Below the pieces are notes generated by a model. It was not told where the DNA came from and made no database searches. It saw only the letters and a list, made by a program, of their open reading frames with translations. The position numbers and the translations under genes were made by a program. 17,215 bases of DNA from an uncultured Alistipes sp. (GTDB taxonomy: Bacteria > Bacteroidota > Bacteroidia > Bacteroidales > Rikenellaceae), in the NCBI RefSeq assembly GCF_949296715.1, contig NZ_CASFQD010000019.1, forward strand, positions 1 through 17,215, read 5' to 3'. Below, piece by piece: positions 7,100 through 14,277 of this stretch (position 1 is the first letter of the stretch; each line of letters opens with the position of its first letter).

Positions 7100-7107
7100 C
7101 AAATATA
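7100..7107 (-). promoter_or_regulatory. Promoter -7 box of the Sir2 gene
   Basis: TATATTTG on the minus strand is a perfect TAnnTTTG match, 22 bp before the ATG at 7077. The -33 element is not clear. Confidence 0.65.
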
Positions 7108-7142
7108 GCGAAAATTCCCCCTTCGGACGCCCCTGCACCGGA

Positions 7143-7180
7143 CAAAAAAATGCCGGACGCGGCATCTGCGCATCCGGCAT
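7143..7180 (-). terminator. Intrinsic terminator of the guanine deaminase gene
   Basis: On the minus strand a 12-bp stem (ATGCCGGATGCG with CGCGTCCGGCAT, one G-U pair, 7-nt loop; 7150-7180) is followed by seven T. It lies 56 bp past the stop and separates this gene from the Sir2 promoter. Confidence 0.88.
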
Positions 7181-7236
7181 CCGTTCCGGCCTCTCCGACG
7201 GGCAGCCGACGGCACGCCCGCACGGCAGGCAGCGGA

Positions 7237-7845
7237 TCAATACTCCACCTTGTCGCTCTTGTCCATCCACTGCTGGAAAGCGCCGAAGGCCTCCTCGGGC
7301 AGCAGCTCCTGCGCATGCAGGCGGCGCTGCGAAGGCTCCAGGTCGAGTTCCTCGTAGATGAAGGCGTCGTCGAAGCCGATGAGCGCGGCATCGTGCTTGT
7401 CGTTGCCGTAGTAAAGCTTGTCGAGGTGGGCCCAGTAGATGGCGCCGAGGCACATCGGGCAGGGCTCGCACGACGAGTAGATCGTGTAGCCGGTCAGATC
7501 GAAGGTTCCGAGCGCCTGGCAGGCCGCACGGATGGCGCTGATCTCGGCATGGGCCGTCGGGTCGAGGTTCGGGGTCACGCGGTTCGCGCCCCGGGCGACG
7601 ATGCGGCCGTCCTTGGCAATCACGGCACCGAACGGGCCGCCGCCGGCCCTGACGTTCTCCTCCGAGAGGCGGATTGCCTCGCGCATCAGCTCCTCGTCGG
7701 TGAGCACTTCACCCGTGAGGGCTGCGCTGTCGGCCGCCTGAACGGCGGCGGCATCGCCTTCGGATGCCGCGGCGGATTTGTCGGCCCGGGTACCGCAGCC
7801 TGCCGCAAGGGCAAGGACTGCAAAGAGATAAAACAGACGTTTCAT
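7237..7845 (-). CDS. guaD: Guanine deaminase-like enzyme with a lipoprotein signal
   Basis: A 202-residue protein. Residues 47-202 match bacterial guanine deaminase (GuaD, guanine to xanthine plus ammonia): GGPFGAVIAKDG (69-80), DPTAHAEISAIR (95-106) with zinc ligand H99 and catalytic E101, SSCEPCPMCLGAIYWA (124-139) with zinc ligands C129 and C132, HDAALIGFDDAFIYEE (151-166), and a C-terminal EY as in B. subtilis GuaD. The latter segments separate GuaD from TadA. Unusually, residues 1-17 (MKRLFYLFAVLALAAGC) look like a lipoprotein signal with C17, followed by about 30 Ala/Ser/Asp-rich linker residues, which predicts an envelope-anchored enzyme. I chose the ATG at 7845; a TTG two codons upstream is less likely. 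An internal ATG at M54 (7686) could yield a cytosolic form. It is a single-gene unit with its own promoter and terminator. Confidence 0.9.
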   Translation of the reverse strand: MKRLFYLFAVLALAAGCGTRADKSAAASEGDAAAVQAADSAALTGEVLTDEELMREAIRLSEENVRAGGGPFGAVIAKDGRIVARGANRVTPNLDPTAHAEISAIRAACQALGTFDLTGYTIYSSCEPCPMCLGAIYWAHLDKLYYGNDKHDAALIGFDDAFIYEELDLEPSQRRLHAQELLPEEAFGAFQQWMDKSDKVEY

Positions 7846-7879
7846 ATGCAAAATGGTTGAATTTTGATGTATCCGACGG

Positions 7880-7887
7880 CAAAGTTA
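7880..7887 (-). promoter_or_regulatory. Promoter -7 box of the guanine deaminase gene
   Basis: TAACTTTG on the minus strand is a perfect TAnnTTTG match, 34 bp before the ATG at 7845. The -33 element is not evident. Confidence 0.6.
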
Positions 7888-8147
7888 CCGAAAAAACACA
7901 AAAGTGTATCTTCCGGAGCGAATTTTTCCCGTCGGAGCCCCACCGCAGACCCGCCGTCACTGTGCCGCCGCGCTCTTCCCTTCCCCGTTCTCCGCGACGC
8001 ACGGCCGCAGCGCGCATGCAGGAAGAGACGGGTGCGGGGAAGGCCGGATGGAGAAAAGGCAGGTACAGGGACGCCCGGAACGGAGAGAGCCAAAAGCACC
8101 GGCGGAAAAAATATGCCGCCCGGATATCCGTTTTTGGAAAATAGCCG
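7888..8147. other. Divergent spacer between the deaminase and DUF4294 genes
   Basis: The 313-bp gap between the two divergent starts is GC-rich in the middle and AT-rich at both ends, where the promoters lie. Open frames across it are GC-driven and lack recognisable domains. I see no RNA gene or repeat in it. Confidence 0.5.
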
Positions 8148-8155
8148 TAAATTTG
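8148..8155 (+). promoter_or_regulatory. -7 box touching the start codon of the DUF4294 gene
   Basis: TAAATTTG matches TAnnTTTG exactly, with only three bases before the ATG at 8159. A TTTG at 8133-8136 lies 11 bp upstream, shorter than the usual spacing of about 20. If used, initiation would fall at or within the start codon, giving a leaderless message. Confidence 0.5.
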
Positions 8156-8158
8156 CGC

Positions 8159-8746
8159 ATGCGACCTTTGCGAACGACATACGTATGGCTGCTGCTGGCT
8201 CTCCTTGTCGGTGCGGCGACCGAAGCCCGGGCCCAGCGCGGCCGCGGCTACTGGCATCAGGAGTGGAGCGTCGAGCACGGCGACTCGATCGCAACGATCC
8301 ACATCCTGCCGGTCTATGTCTTCAACCGTCCGGCCGACCTGCGGCGCTACCGTCGGCTGGTCGATGCTGTGAAGAAGGTCTACCCCATCGCCAAGATCGC
8401 CCGGGCCAAGATGGCCGACATGGAGAAGGAACTTTGCAGCCTGCCGACCAAAAAGGAGCAGAAGGCCTACATCAAGAGGGTCTACAACGAGATCAAGGCC
8501 GAATACACGCCGGTGCTCAAGCGCATGACCCGCACGCAGGGCAAGGTGCTGCTCAAGCTCATCGACCGCGAAACGGAATACACGGCCTACGAGGTGCTGC
8601 GCGAGTTCCGCGGCGGCTTCATCGCGGGATTCTGGCAGGGCGTCTCCAAAATCTTCGGCCAGAACCTCAAGTCCGAATACGACCGCGAAGGCGAGGACCG
8701 CATCATCGAACAGATCGTCCTCTACTACGAGGCGGGGCTGCTCTGA
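8159..8746 (+). CDS. DUF4294 family exported protein
   Basis: A 195-residue protein with a cleavable signal peptide (MRPLRTTYVWLLLALLVGAA, cleavage after ARA near residue 25). Residues about 47-195 match DUF4294, a family largely confined to Bacteroidota. Recognisable blocks are LPVYVFNRPADLRRYRRLV (50-68), KKVYPIAKIA (72-81), the charged segment around LPTKKEQKAYIKRVYNE (95-111), MTRTQGKVLLKLIDRET (123-139) and the closing IIEQIVLYYEAG. No function is established for the family that I know of; the basic helical make-up and export suggest a periplasmic structural or binding role. The ATG at 8159 starts the signal peptide, which is the reason for choosing it over longer upstream frames. It has its own -7 box and converges with the outer-membrane-like gene across a tandem repeat. 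Confidence 0.88.
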   Translation: MRPLRTTYVWLLLALLVGAATEARAQRGRGYWHQEWSVEHGDSIATIHILPVYVFNRPADLRRYRRLVDAVKKVYPIAKIARAKMADMEKELCSLPTKKEQKAYIKRVYNEIKAEYTPVLKRMTRTQGKVLLKLIDRETEYTAYEVLREFRGGFIAGFWQGVSKIFGQNLKSEYDREGEDRIIEQIVLYYEAGLL

Positions 8747-8790
8747 CCGGCCGCGACACCCGCGGCATGAAGCATTCCGCGCCGGTCCGG

Positions 8791-8881
8791 CCGCAAGTCC
8801 GCACCGCAAGTCCACACAGCAAGTCCGCACCGCAGGCCCACACAGTAGGCTCGCACCGCAGGCTCACACCGCAGGTCCGCG
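8791..8881. repeat. Seven-copy 13-bp tandem repeat
   Basis: Seven 13-bp units with consensus CCGCARGYYCRCA start at 8791, 8804, 8817, 8830, 8843, 8856 and 8869. Units 1, 3 and 5 end CGCA and units 2, 4 and 6 end CACA, so there is a 26-bp higher-order period; unit 7 ends CGCG. The period is not a multiple of three, so it is not coding. It occupies the gap between two convergent genes, where no clear terminator is visible. Confidence 0.9.
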
Positions 8882-8944
8882 CCAACGCATCGGAATGCGG
8901 CCGCGCCCGCGTCGGGACACCGCCCACATCCCCGCCTGCCGGAA

Positions 8945-9679
8945 TCAGAAATTGAACGCGACGCCGCCGCTCACCCCCATCCAGGAGCGCGAGGGGCGCT
9001 GGTCCGCACGGCGGAAATTGTCCGTCAGGTAGCAGTGATAGGTGAAGTCCACGTGGAGGTTGAAGCGCCAGACGGGGATGATGAGCCGCGCCCCGGCATC
9101 GAACGTACACGAGAAACGCTGCCGGACCAGCCACGGCTGCCAGTCGGGCTCCGCCTCCGCAGGGCCGCGCCGTGAAAGGGGGCCGCACATCACGCCGGGC
9201 GTAAAGCCCGTGTGGAGTTCGAAGGCCGTGGGCAGGATCGAGAGCAGCAGATTCCAGAAAAAACTGCCCTCATCAACGGAGCGGGTACCATAGGGCCCTG
9301 CGGGATTGTAATACCCGCCATACGGATCGGGCGCCACCGGGAGCTCTTCGCCCCGGCGCCACGCCGAGGCGATGCGTCCCGAGCGCCACGAGAACTGCAG
9401 CGGCACGGAGAGATAATTTTCGACATCGCCGTTCAGAAAGAGGTTCACGCCGGTGCGCAGGCCGATGTTGCGGTAGCCGTAGCGGGCATAGTCGAGGCTC
9501 AAGGCCTGCAATTCGGGACCGTCGGTCTGCCCGAGGCCGATCTGCGCCCCGAAGCGCATGCCGATTTCGTTGTCGAAGGTGCGCGGACGCACCGCGTCGG
9601 TCCGGTCGCCGGGAGCAGCCTGCGCCGCAGCCGTCCGGACGGCAAGCAGCAGGGCCAGCGTGGCAAGAAGTCGTATCAT
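8945..9679 (-). CDS. Putative outer-membrane beta-barrel-like exported protein
   Basis: A 244-residue protein I cannot assign to a named family. Residues 1-20 are a signal peptide (MIRLLATLALLLAVRTAAAQ, cleavage after AAA). The mature part shows alternating hydrophobic strands typical of small porin-like barrels: EIGMRFGAQIGLG (38-50), NIGLRTGVNLFL (71-82), YLSVPLQFSW (89-98), FSCTFDAGARLIIPVW (189-204), FNLHVDFTYHCYL (206-218). It ends GGVAFNF with a terminal phenylalanine, as expected for Bam-inserted barrels. Residues about 115-140 are a Gly/Tyr/Pro-rich loop (DPYGGYYNPAGPYG). The start at 9679 is set by the signal peptide; the longer frame runs through the divergent ffh promoter. A near-consensus TATCTTTC box lies on the minus strand at 9706-9713. 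Function is unknown. Confidence 0.75.
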   Translation of the reverse strand: MIRLLATLALLLAVRTAAAQAAPGDRTDAVRPRTFDNEIGMRFGAQIGLGQTDGPELQALSLDYARYGYRNIGLRTGVNLFLNGDVENYLSVPLQFSWRSGRIASAWRRGEELPVAPDPYGGYYNPAGPYGTRSVDEGSFFWNLLLSILPTAFELHTGFTPGVMCGPLSRRGPAEAEPDWQPWLVRQRFSCTFDAGARLIIPVWRFNLHVDFTYHCYLTDNFRRADQRPSRSWMGVSGGVAFNF

Positions 9680-9705
9680 CCGGTCAAATGAGTAAGGTTC
9701 GGGCG

Positions 9706-9713
9706 GAAAGATA
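9706..9713 (-). promoter_or_regulatory. Probable -7 box of the outer-membrane-like gene
   Basis: TATCTTTC on the minus strand differs from TAnnTTTG only at the last base, 26 bp before the ATG at 9679. No clear -33 element. Confidence 0.45.
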
Positions 9714-9771
9714 GGCAAAATCCCGTTACGGACCGCATTCGGAGGCAAAAAAGGCGATGGACCCGAAAAAA

Positions 9772-9803
9772 TTTGGCACTCACGGCACTTTGTACTATCT
9801 TTA
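9772..9803 (+). promoter_or_regulatory. Promoter of ffh
   Basis: TTTG (9772-9775), a 20-bp spacer, then TATCTTTA (9796-9803), one base off TAnnTTTG. The ATG follows 21 bp later. Both elements and their spacing fit the Bacteroidota consensus. Confidence 0.75.
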
Positions 9804-9824
9804 CGGCCTAAAATCCCGAAAATC

Positions 9825-11156
9825 ATGTTTGAGAACCTAACCGACAAACTCGAACGGTCGTTCAAGATACTCAAGGGCGAGGGGCGCATCACCGAGATCA
9901 ACGTCGCCGAGACGCTCAAGGAGATCCGCCGGGCGCTCATCGACGCCGACGTCAACTACAAGGTGGCCAAGACCTTCACCGATACGGTGAAGCAGAAGGC
10001 GCTGGGTCAGGACGTGCTGAAGTCCGTGAAACCCGGGCAGATGCTCACCAAGATCGTGCGCGATGAGCTGGCCCAGCTCATGGGCGGCACGGCCACGGAC
10101 ATCCGCCTGGAAGGCACGCCGGCCGTCATCCTCATCGCCGGTCTGCAGGGCTCGGGCAAGACGACCTTCTCGGGCAAGCTCGCGGCCTACATCAAGTCGA
10201 AGAAGGGACGTCAGGTGCTGCTCGTCGCGGGCGACGTCTACCGTCCGGCGGCCATCGACCAGCTGAAGGTCCTCGGCGGCCAGATCGGCGTCGAGGTCTA
10301 CACCGAGGAGGGGAACCGCAACCCCGTGGAGATTGCGCAGAACGCCATCAAGTACGCCCGCCAGCACGCCTACAACGTCGTGATCGTCGATACGGCGGGA
10401 CGTCTGGCCGTCGACGAAGCGATGATGCAGGAGATCACGGCCATCAAGGCGGCGGTCAAGCCCTCGGAGACGCTCTTCGTCGTCGACGCCATGACGGGTC
10501 AGGATGCCGTGAACACGGCGCGCGAGTTCAACGAACGGCTCGACTTCGACGGCGTGGTGCTCACGAAGCTCGACGGCGACACGCGCGGCGGTGCGGCGAT
10601 CTCGATCCGCTCGGTCGTGGACAAACCACTGAAGTTCATCTCCAGCGGCGAGAAGATGGATACGCTGCAGGTCTTCCACCCGGAACGCATGGCCGACCGC
10701 ATCCTCGGCATGGGCGACGTCGTGTCGCTCGTGGAGCGTGCGCAGGAGCAGTTCGACGAGGAAGAGGCGCGCAAGCTGAAGAAGAAGCTCGTCAAGGACC
10801 AGTTCAACTTCAACGACTTCATCGCGCAGATCCAGCAGATCAAGAAGATGGGCAACCTGAAGGACCTCGCCTCGATGATCCCGGGCATGGGCAAGATGCT
10901 CAAGAACGTCGACATCCCGGACGACGCGTTCAAGCAGACCGAGGCGATCATCTCGTCGATGACGCCCGCCGAGCGCGAGCACCCCGAGATCATCAATGCC
11001 CGGCGCCGCGAACGCATCGCCAAGGGTTCGGGCACGACGGTGGCCGACGTGAACCGCCTGATGAAGCAGTTTGAGGATACGCGCAAGATGATGAAGGCCG
11101 TGGCGGGCGGCGGCATGAAGATGCCCAAGATGCCGGGCGGATTCCGCAAACGCTGA
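9825..11156 (+). CDS. ffh: Signal recognition particle protein Ffh
   Basis: A 443-residue SRP54-type GTPase that binds signal sequences and SRP RNA and delivers ribosome-nascent chains to FtsY at the inner membrane. The N domain spans about 1-95. The G domain carries G1 GLQGSGKTT (106-114), the GDVYRPAAIDQL segment (136-147), G3 DTAGR (189-193) and G4 TKLDGD (247-252). The methionine-rich M domain runs from about 325 and includes IPGMGKM and the RRRERIAKGSGTTVADVNRL RNA-binding helix region. The tail is Met/Gly/Lys-rich (GGGMKMPKMPGGFRKR). Length and motif order are normal for the family. The first ATG matches the family N-terminus MFENLTDKLE. It is a single-gene unit with a clear promoter and a strong terminator; no SRP RNA is visible nearby. 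Confidence 0.98.
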   Translation: MFENLTDKLERSFKILKGEGRITEINVAETLKEIRRALIDADVNYKVAKTFTDTVKQKALGQDVLKSVKPGQMLTKIVRDELAQLMGGTATDIRLEGTPAVILIAGLQGSGKTTFSGKLAAYIKSKKGRQVLLVAGDVYRPAAIDQLKVLGGQIGVEVYTEEGNRNPVEIAQNAIKYARQHAYNVVIVDTAGRLAVDEAMMQEITAIKAAVKPSETLFVVDAMTGQDAVNTAREFNERLDFDGVVLTKLDGDTRGGAAISIRSVVDKPLKFISSGEKMDTLQVFHPERMADRILGMGDVVSLVERAQEQFDEEEARKLKKKLVKDQFNFNDFIAQIQQIKKMGNLKDLASMIPGMGKMLKNVDIPDDAFKQTEAIISSMTPAEREHPEIINARRRERIAKGSGTTVADVNRLMKQFEDTRKMMKAVAGGGMKMPKMPGGFRKR

Positions 11157-11176
11157 CGGCTCCGCATACGGAACGG

Positions 11177-11212
11177 GAGCGCCTCCGCCGCGGCGGAGGC
11201 GCTCTGTTTTTT
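11177..11212 (+). terminator. Intrinsic terminator of ffh
   Basis: A perfect 28-bp palindrome (11177-11204, arms GAGCGCCTCCGCCG / CGGCGGAGGCGCTC) is followed by TGTTTTTT. It lies 20 bp after the ffh stop. Confidence 0.92.
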
Positions 11213-11281
11213 CCGGCGGGCAGGCATCTCCGCCGGCGGCCCGGACGGCAAAAATCGGCGGCAAATTAATCGCCCCGGCAG

Positions 11282-11312
11282 TTGCAGGGGTGCCATTTTA
11301 TCGTTACCTTTG
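11282..11312 (+). promoter_or_regulatory. Promoter of era
   Basis: TTG (11282-11284), a 20-bp spacer, then TACCTTTG (11305-11312), a perfect TAnnTTTG. The ATG at 11334 follows 21 bp later. Confidence 0.75.
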
Positions 11313-11333
11313 TCCGACAGTTTATTACGGAAA

Positions 11334-12215
11334 ATGCACAAATCGGGCTTTGTCAATATCATCGGGAATCCCAATGTCGGGAAATCGACCCTCATGAACG
11401 CGCTCGTCGGCGAGCGGCTCTCGATCATCACCTCCAAGGCGCAGACCACGCGCCACCGCATCATGGGCATCGTCTCCGGCGAGGAGTTCCAGATTGTCTA
11501 CTCCGACACGCCGGGCATCCTCAAACCCGCCTACAAGTTGCAGGAGTCGATGATGAAGTTCGTCACGGGCGCCGTGACGGACGCCGACGTCATCCTCTAC
11601 GTCACCGACACCGTCGAGCAGAGCGACCGCTCGGCCGAAATCATCGGACAGATACGCCAGAGCGGCATCCCGACCATCGTCGTCATCAACAAAATCGACC
11701 TCTCGGACCCGGCACGGCTCGACGCGCTGGTCGAGAAGTGGCAGGCGGAGCTTCCCGCGGCACGCATCGTGCCCGTCTCGGCCCGCGAACAGTTCAATAT
11801 CGAAGGGCTCTTCCAGACGATTCTGGAACTGCTGCCCGAAGGCCCCGCCTACTACCCCAAGGATACGCTCACGGACAAGACGCTGCGCTTCTTCGCCTCG
11901 GAGATCATCCGCGAGAAGATTCTGCGCTTCTACGACAAGGAGATTCCCTACTGCTGCGAAATCGAAATCGAAAGCTACCGCGAGGAGCCGACGATCGACC
12001 GTATCGCCGCAACGGTCTACGTGGCCCGCGAGTCGCAGAAGGGCATCCTGATCGGCCACAAGGGCGAGAAGCTCAAGCGCGTGGGACAGGCCGCCCGCGA
12101 GGACATGGAGCAGTTCCTCGGCAAGAAGGTTTTTCTGCAGCTCTTCGTCAAGGTCAGCGACGACTGGCGCAACAACGAACGGCAACTGCGCCGCTTCGGA
12201 TACGAACAGGAATAA
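11334..12215 (+). CDS. era: GTPase Era (ribosome assembly)
   Basis: A 293-residue GTPase that binds the 3' end of 16S rRNA through its KH domain and assists 30S maturation. Motifs: G1 GNPNVGKST (11-19), effector TTRHR (38-42), G3 DTPG (58-61), G4 NKID (119-122), G5 SARE (149-152), and the KH-domain loop GHKG (241-244) inside GILIGHKGEKLKRVG. Length and order are canonical. The ATG at 11334 (MHKSGFVNIIG) fits the family; an in-frame TTG at 11310 falls inside the -7 box and is rejected as start. It has its own promoter after the ffh terminator. The downstream TPR gene begins 57 bp later with no terminator between, so readthrough is likely. Confidence 0.97.
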   Translation: MHKSGFVNIIGNPNVGKSTLMNALVGERLSIITSKAQTTRHRIMGIVSGEEFQIVYSDTPGILKPAYKLQESMMKFVTGAVTDADVILYVTDTVEQSDRSAEIIGQIRQSGIPTIVVINKIDLSDPARLDALVEKWQAELPAARIVPVSAREQFNIEGLFQTILELLPEGPAYYPKDTLTDKTLRFFASEIIREKILRFYDKEIPYCCEIEIESYREEPTIDRIAATVYVARESQKGILIGHKGEKLKRVGQAAREDMEQFLGKKVFLQLFVKVSDDWRNNERQLRRFGYEQE

Positions 12216-12272
12216 TAAACCGTCCCCGAAATGCGTTAAAGGGACATAAGAAACAAGTCTTTCAGGTCAATC

Positions 12273-14261
12273 ATGCGAAAATTCATCCTCGGAACACTCC
12301 TCGTCACCGCACTCTGCTGCGTGCAGGCCGTGCATGCCCAGTACAACCGGGAGTACTTCTTTTGGGTGGGTCAGCGCTGCATGATGGACAACAACTACCA
12401 GGAGGCCATCCGCACGCTCAACACGCTGCTGCGCTTCGACGAGGATGCCTTCGAGGGCTATTTCCTGCGCGGCATCGCCAAATACAACCTCGACGATTTG
12501 ATCGGCGCCGAGGCCGACTTCACGACCGCCATCCGCAAGAACCCCGTCTACACGCAGGCCTACACCTACCGCGCCGTGACACGCTCGCGCCTGGGCAACT
12601 ACGACGACGCCCTGCAGGACTTCCGCGAGGCAATCGAGCTGCGGCCCGACCTGCCCGGCCCCTACTACAGCCGGGGTGTGACGCGCCTGCTGAATCAGCA
12701 GTTCGAGGAGGCCATCGAGGACTTCAACAAGTTCATCCGCCAGGAAAACAAGGTCGCCGACGCCTTCATCTGCCGCGGCTTGAGCTACCTCCACCTCAAG
12801 GATACCGTGCGCGCCTACGAGGACTTCAACACGGCAATCCGCACCAACCGCGAGAACCCCAACGGCTACAACCGCCGCGGCGGCCTCTACCTGCAGCAGC
12901 ACCGCTACCCGGAGGCCGAGGCCGACTTCAACAAGGCCATCGAGTGCGACTCGACCTACCTGCTTTCGTACTTCAACCGGGCGCTGGTCTACTCCGACAC
13001 GAACCGTCCGATGCAGGCGCTCGCGGACTTCGACAAGGTGATCTCGCTCGACTCGACCAGCTCGATCACCTACTTCAACCGCGCGATGCTCCGCACGCAG
13101 ATCGGCGACTACAACCGCGCGCTGGAGGACTACGACAAGGTGGCGCTCTACTCGCCCAACAACGTGCTGGTCTACTACAACCGCGCGGGGGTCTATGCCC
13201 AGCTGGGCGAACTTGAGAAGGCCGTCGAGGACTACACCTCGGCCATCGACCTCTACCCCGACTTCGCCAACGCCTACATCTACCGCGGCCAGCTGCGGGC
13301 CTTCCTGCGCGACGAAAAGGGGGCCCGGCAGGACCGCGAAACGGCCCAGAAGAAGATCGCCGAGTACCGCTCGCGATTGAGCGACAGCACCTATTCGATC
13401 TTCGCCGACACGACGCAGCGCTTCGACCGCCTGCTGTCGTTCGACAGCAAGTTCGCGGGCGGGAGCTTCGACCGCATCACGGGCCACAACGGCGGACGCG
13501 AGGAGATGCGCCTGCTGCCTCTGTTCAAGTTCACGCTCATGCGGCCCGACACGGTGCCCGTCGTGGAGCCCTACGCACCGCCGCGCATCGAGGACTTCAA
13601 GAAGCGCATCGGCAACCGCTACCTCACCCTCTCATGCCGCCCGAGCGACCTCGAGGCCGACTCGCTCGTCGTGCTCGACAGGCAGTACGCGCAGGAGCTG
13701 CGCACGAACGAGACGTCGTGGACGCTGCTCTTCGAACGGGGCGTCACGCAGCTGCTCATCAAGCAGTACACCAATTCGGTGAACACCTACACGACGGCCA
13801 TCGACCTGAATCCGAGCAACCCGTTCCTCTACCTGAACCGCTCGACGACACGGGCCGAGATGATCGACTTCATCTCGTCGATCGACAACTCGTACCAGCG
13901 GATCACCATCGACTCGAATCCGGCCAACCGGCTGAACAACAATTCGAAGCGCACGTACAGCTACGACGAGGCGATCGCCGACCTGAACAAGGCCGTGAAG
14001 CTCTACCCCGACTTCGCGCACGCCTACTACAACCGGGCCAACCTGCGGGCGCTGTCGGGCAGCCTGCCCGAGGCGTTCGAGGACTACTCGAAGGCCATCG
14101 AGCTGAACCCCTCGTTCGCCGAGGCGTACTACAACCGCGGCATCATCCAGATTTTCATGAAGGATACGCGCAAGGGGTGCCTCGACATTTCGAAGGCCGG
14201 CGAGCTGGGCATCACCGAGGCCTACGAGGTGCTCAAGCGCTACGCACAGATCGAAAACTAA
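12273..14261 (+). CDS. Exported tetratricopeptide repeat (TPR) protein with two repeat arrays
   Basis: A 662-residue protein with a signal peptide (MRKFILGTLLVTALCCVQAV, cleavage after VHA at residue 22). Residues about 27-355 hold nine or so TPR units, seen as repeated YF.RG/YYNRA starts and A..DF..AI middles at about 34-residue spacing (for example AYTYRAVTRSRLGNYDDAL and VYYNRAGVYAQLGELEKAV). Residues about 356-480 are a non-TPR linker containing a Pro-rich stretch (VEPYAPPRIED). Residues about 484-655 form a second TPR array, broken by an insertion at about 530-560 rich in Ser and Asn. TPR arrays mediate protein-protein contacts; this one probably acts in the periplasm, but the partner is unknown. 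The gene follows era by 57 bp and precedes the transporter by 16 bp, so it likely shares a transcript with the latter. I see no clear promoter of its own. Confidence 0.9.
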   Translation: MRKFILGTLLVTALCCVQAVHAQYNREYFFWVGQRCMMDNNYQEAIRTLNTLLRFDEDAFEGYFLRGIAKYNLDDLIGAEADFTTAIRKNPVYTQAYTYRAVTRSRLGNYDDALQDFREAIELRPDLPGPYYSRGVTRLLNQQFEEAIEDFNKFIRQENKVADAFICRGLSYLHLKDTVRAYEDFNTAIRTNRENPNGYNRRGGLYLQQHRYPEAEADFNKAIECDSTYLLSYFNRALVYSDTNRPMQALADFDKVISLDSTSSITYFNRAMLRTQIGDYNRALEDYDKVALYSPNNVLVYYNRAGVYAQLGELEKAVEDYTSAIDLYPDFANAYIYRGQLRAFLRDEKGARQDRETAQKKIAEYRSRLSDSTYSIFADTTQRFDRLLSFDSKFAGGSFDRITGHNGGREEMRLLPLFKFTLMRPDTVPVVEPYAPPRIEDFKKRIGNRYLTLSCRPSDLEADSLVVLDRQYAQELRTNETSWTLLFERGVTQLLIKQYTNSVNTYTTAIDLNPSNPFLYLNRSTTRAEMIDFISSIDNSYQRITIDSNPANRLNNNSKRTYSYDEAIADLNKAVKLYPDFAHAYYNRANLRALSGSLPEAFEDYSKAIELNPSFAEAYYNRGIIQIFMKDTRKGCLDISKAGELGITEAYEVLKRYAQIEN

Positions 14262-14277
14262 CTCTAATCAATACACT

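Noticed and set aside
8791..8881. CRISPR array
   Set aside because: Units are contiguous 13-bp tandem repeats with no spacers, and no cas genes are present.
9837..11264. Minus-strand open frame of 475 codons opposite ffh
   Set aside because: It runs through the ffh terminator and mirrors ffh; no signal, motif or promoter supports it.
12267..13487. Minus-strand open frame of 406 codons opposite the TPR gene
   Set aside because: Repetitive Val/Glu/Asp/Arg composition is the mirror image of the TPR codons, not a separate protein.
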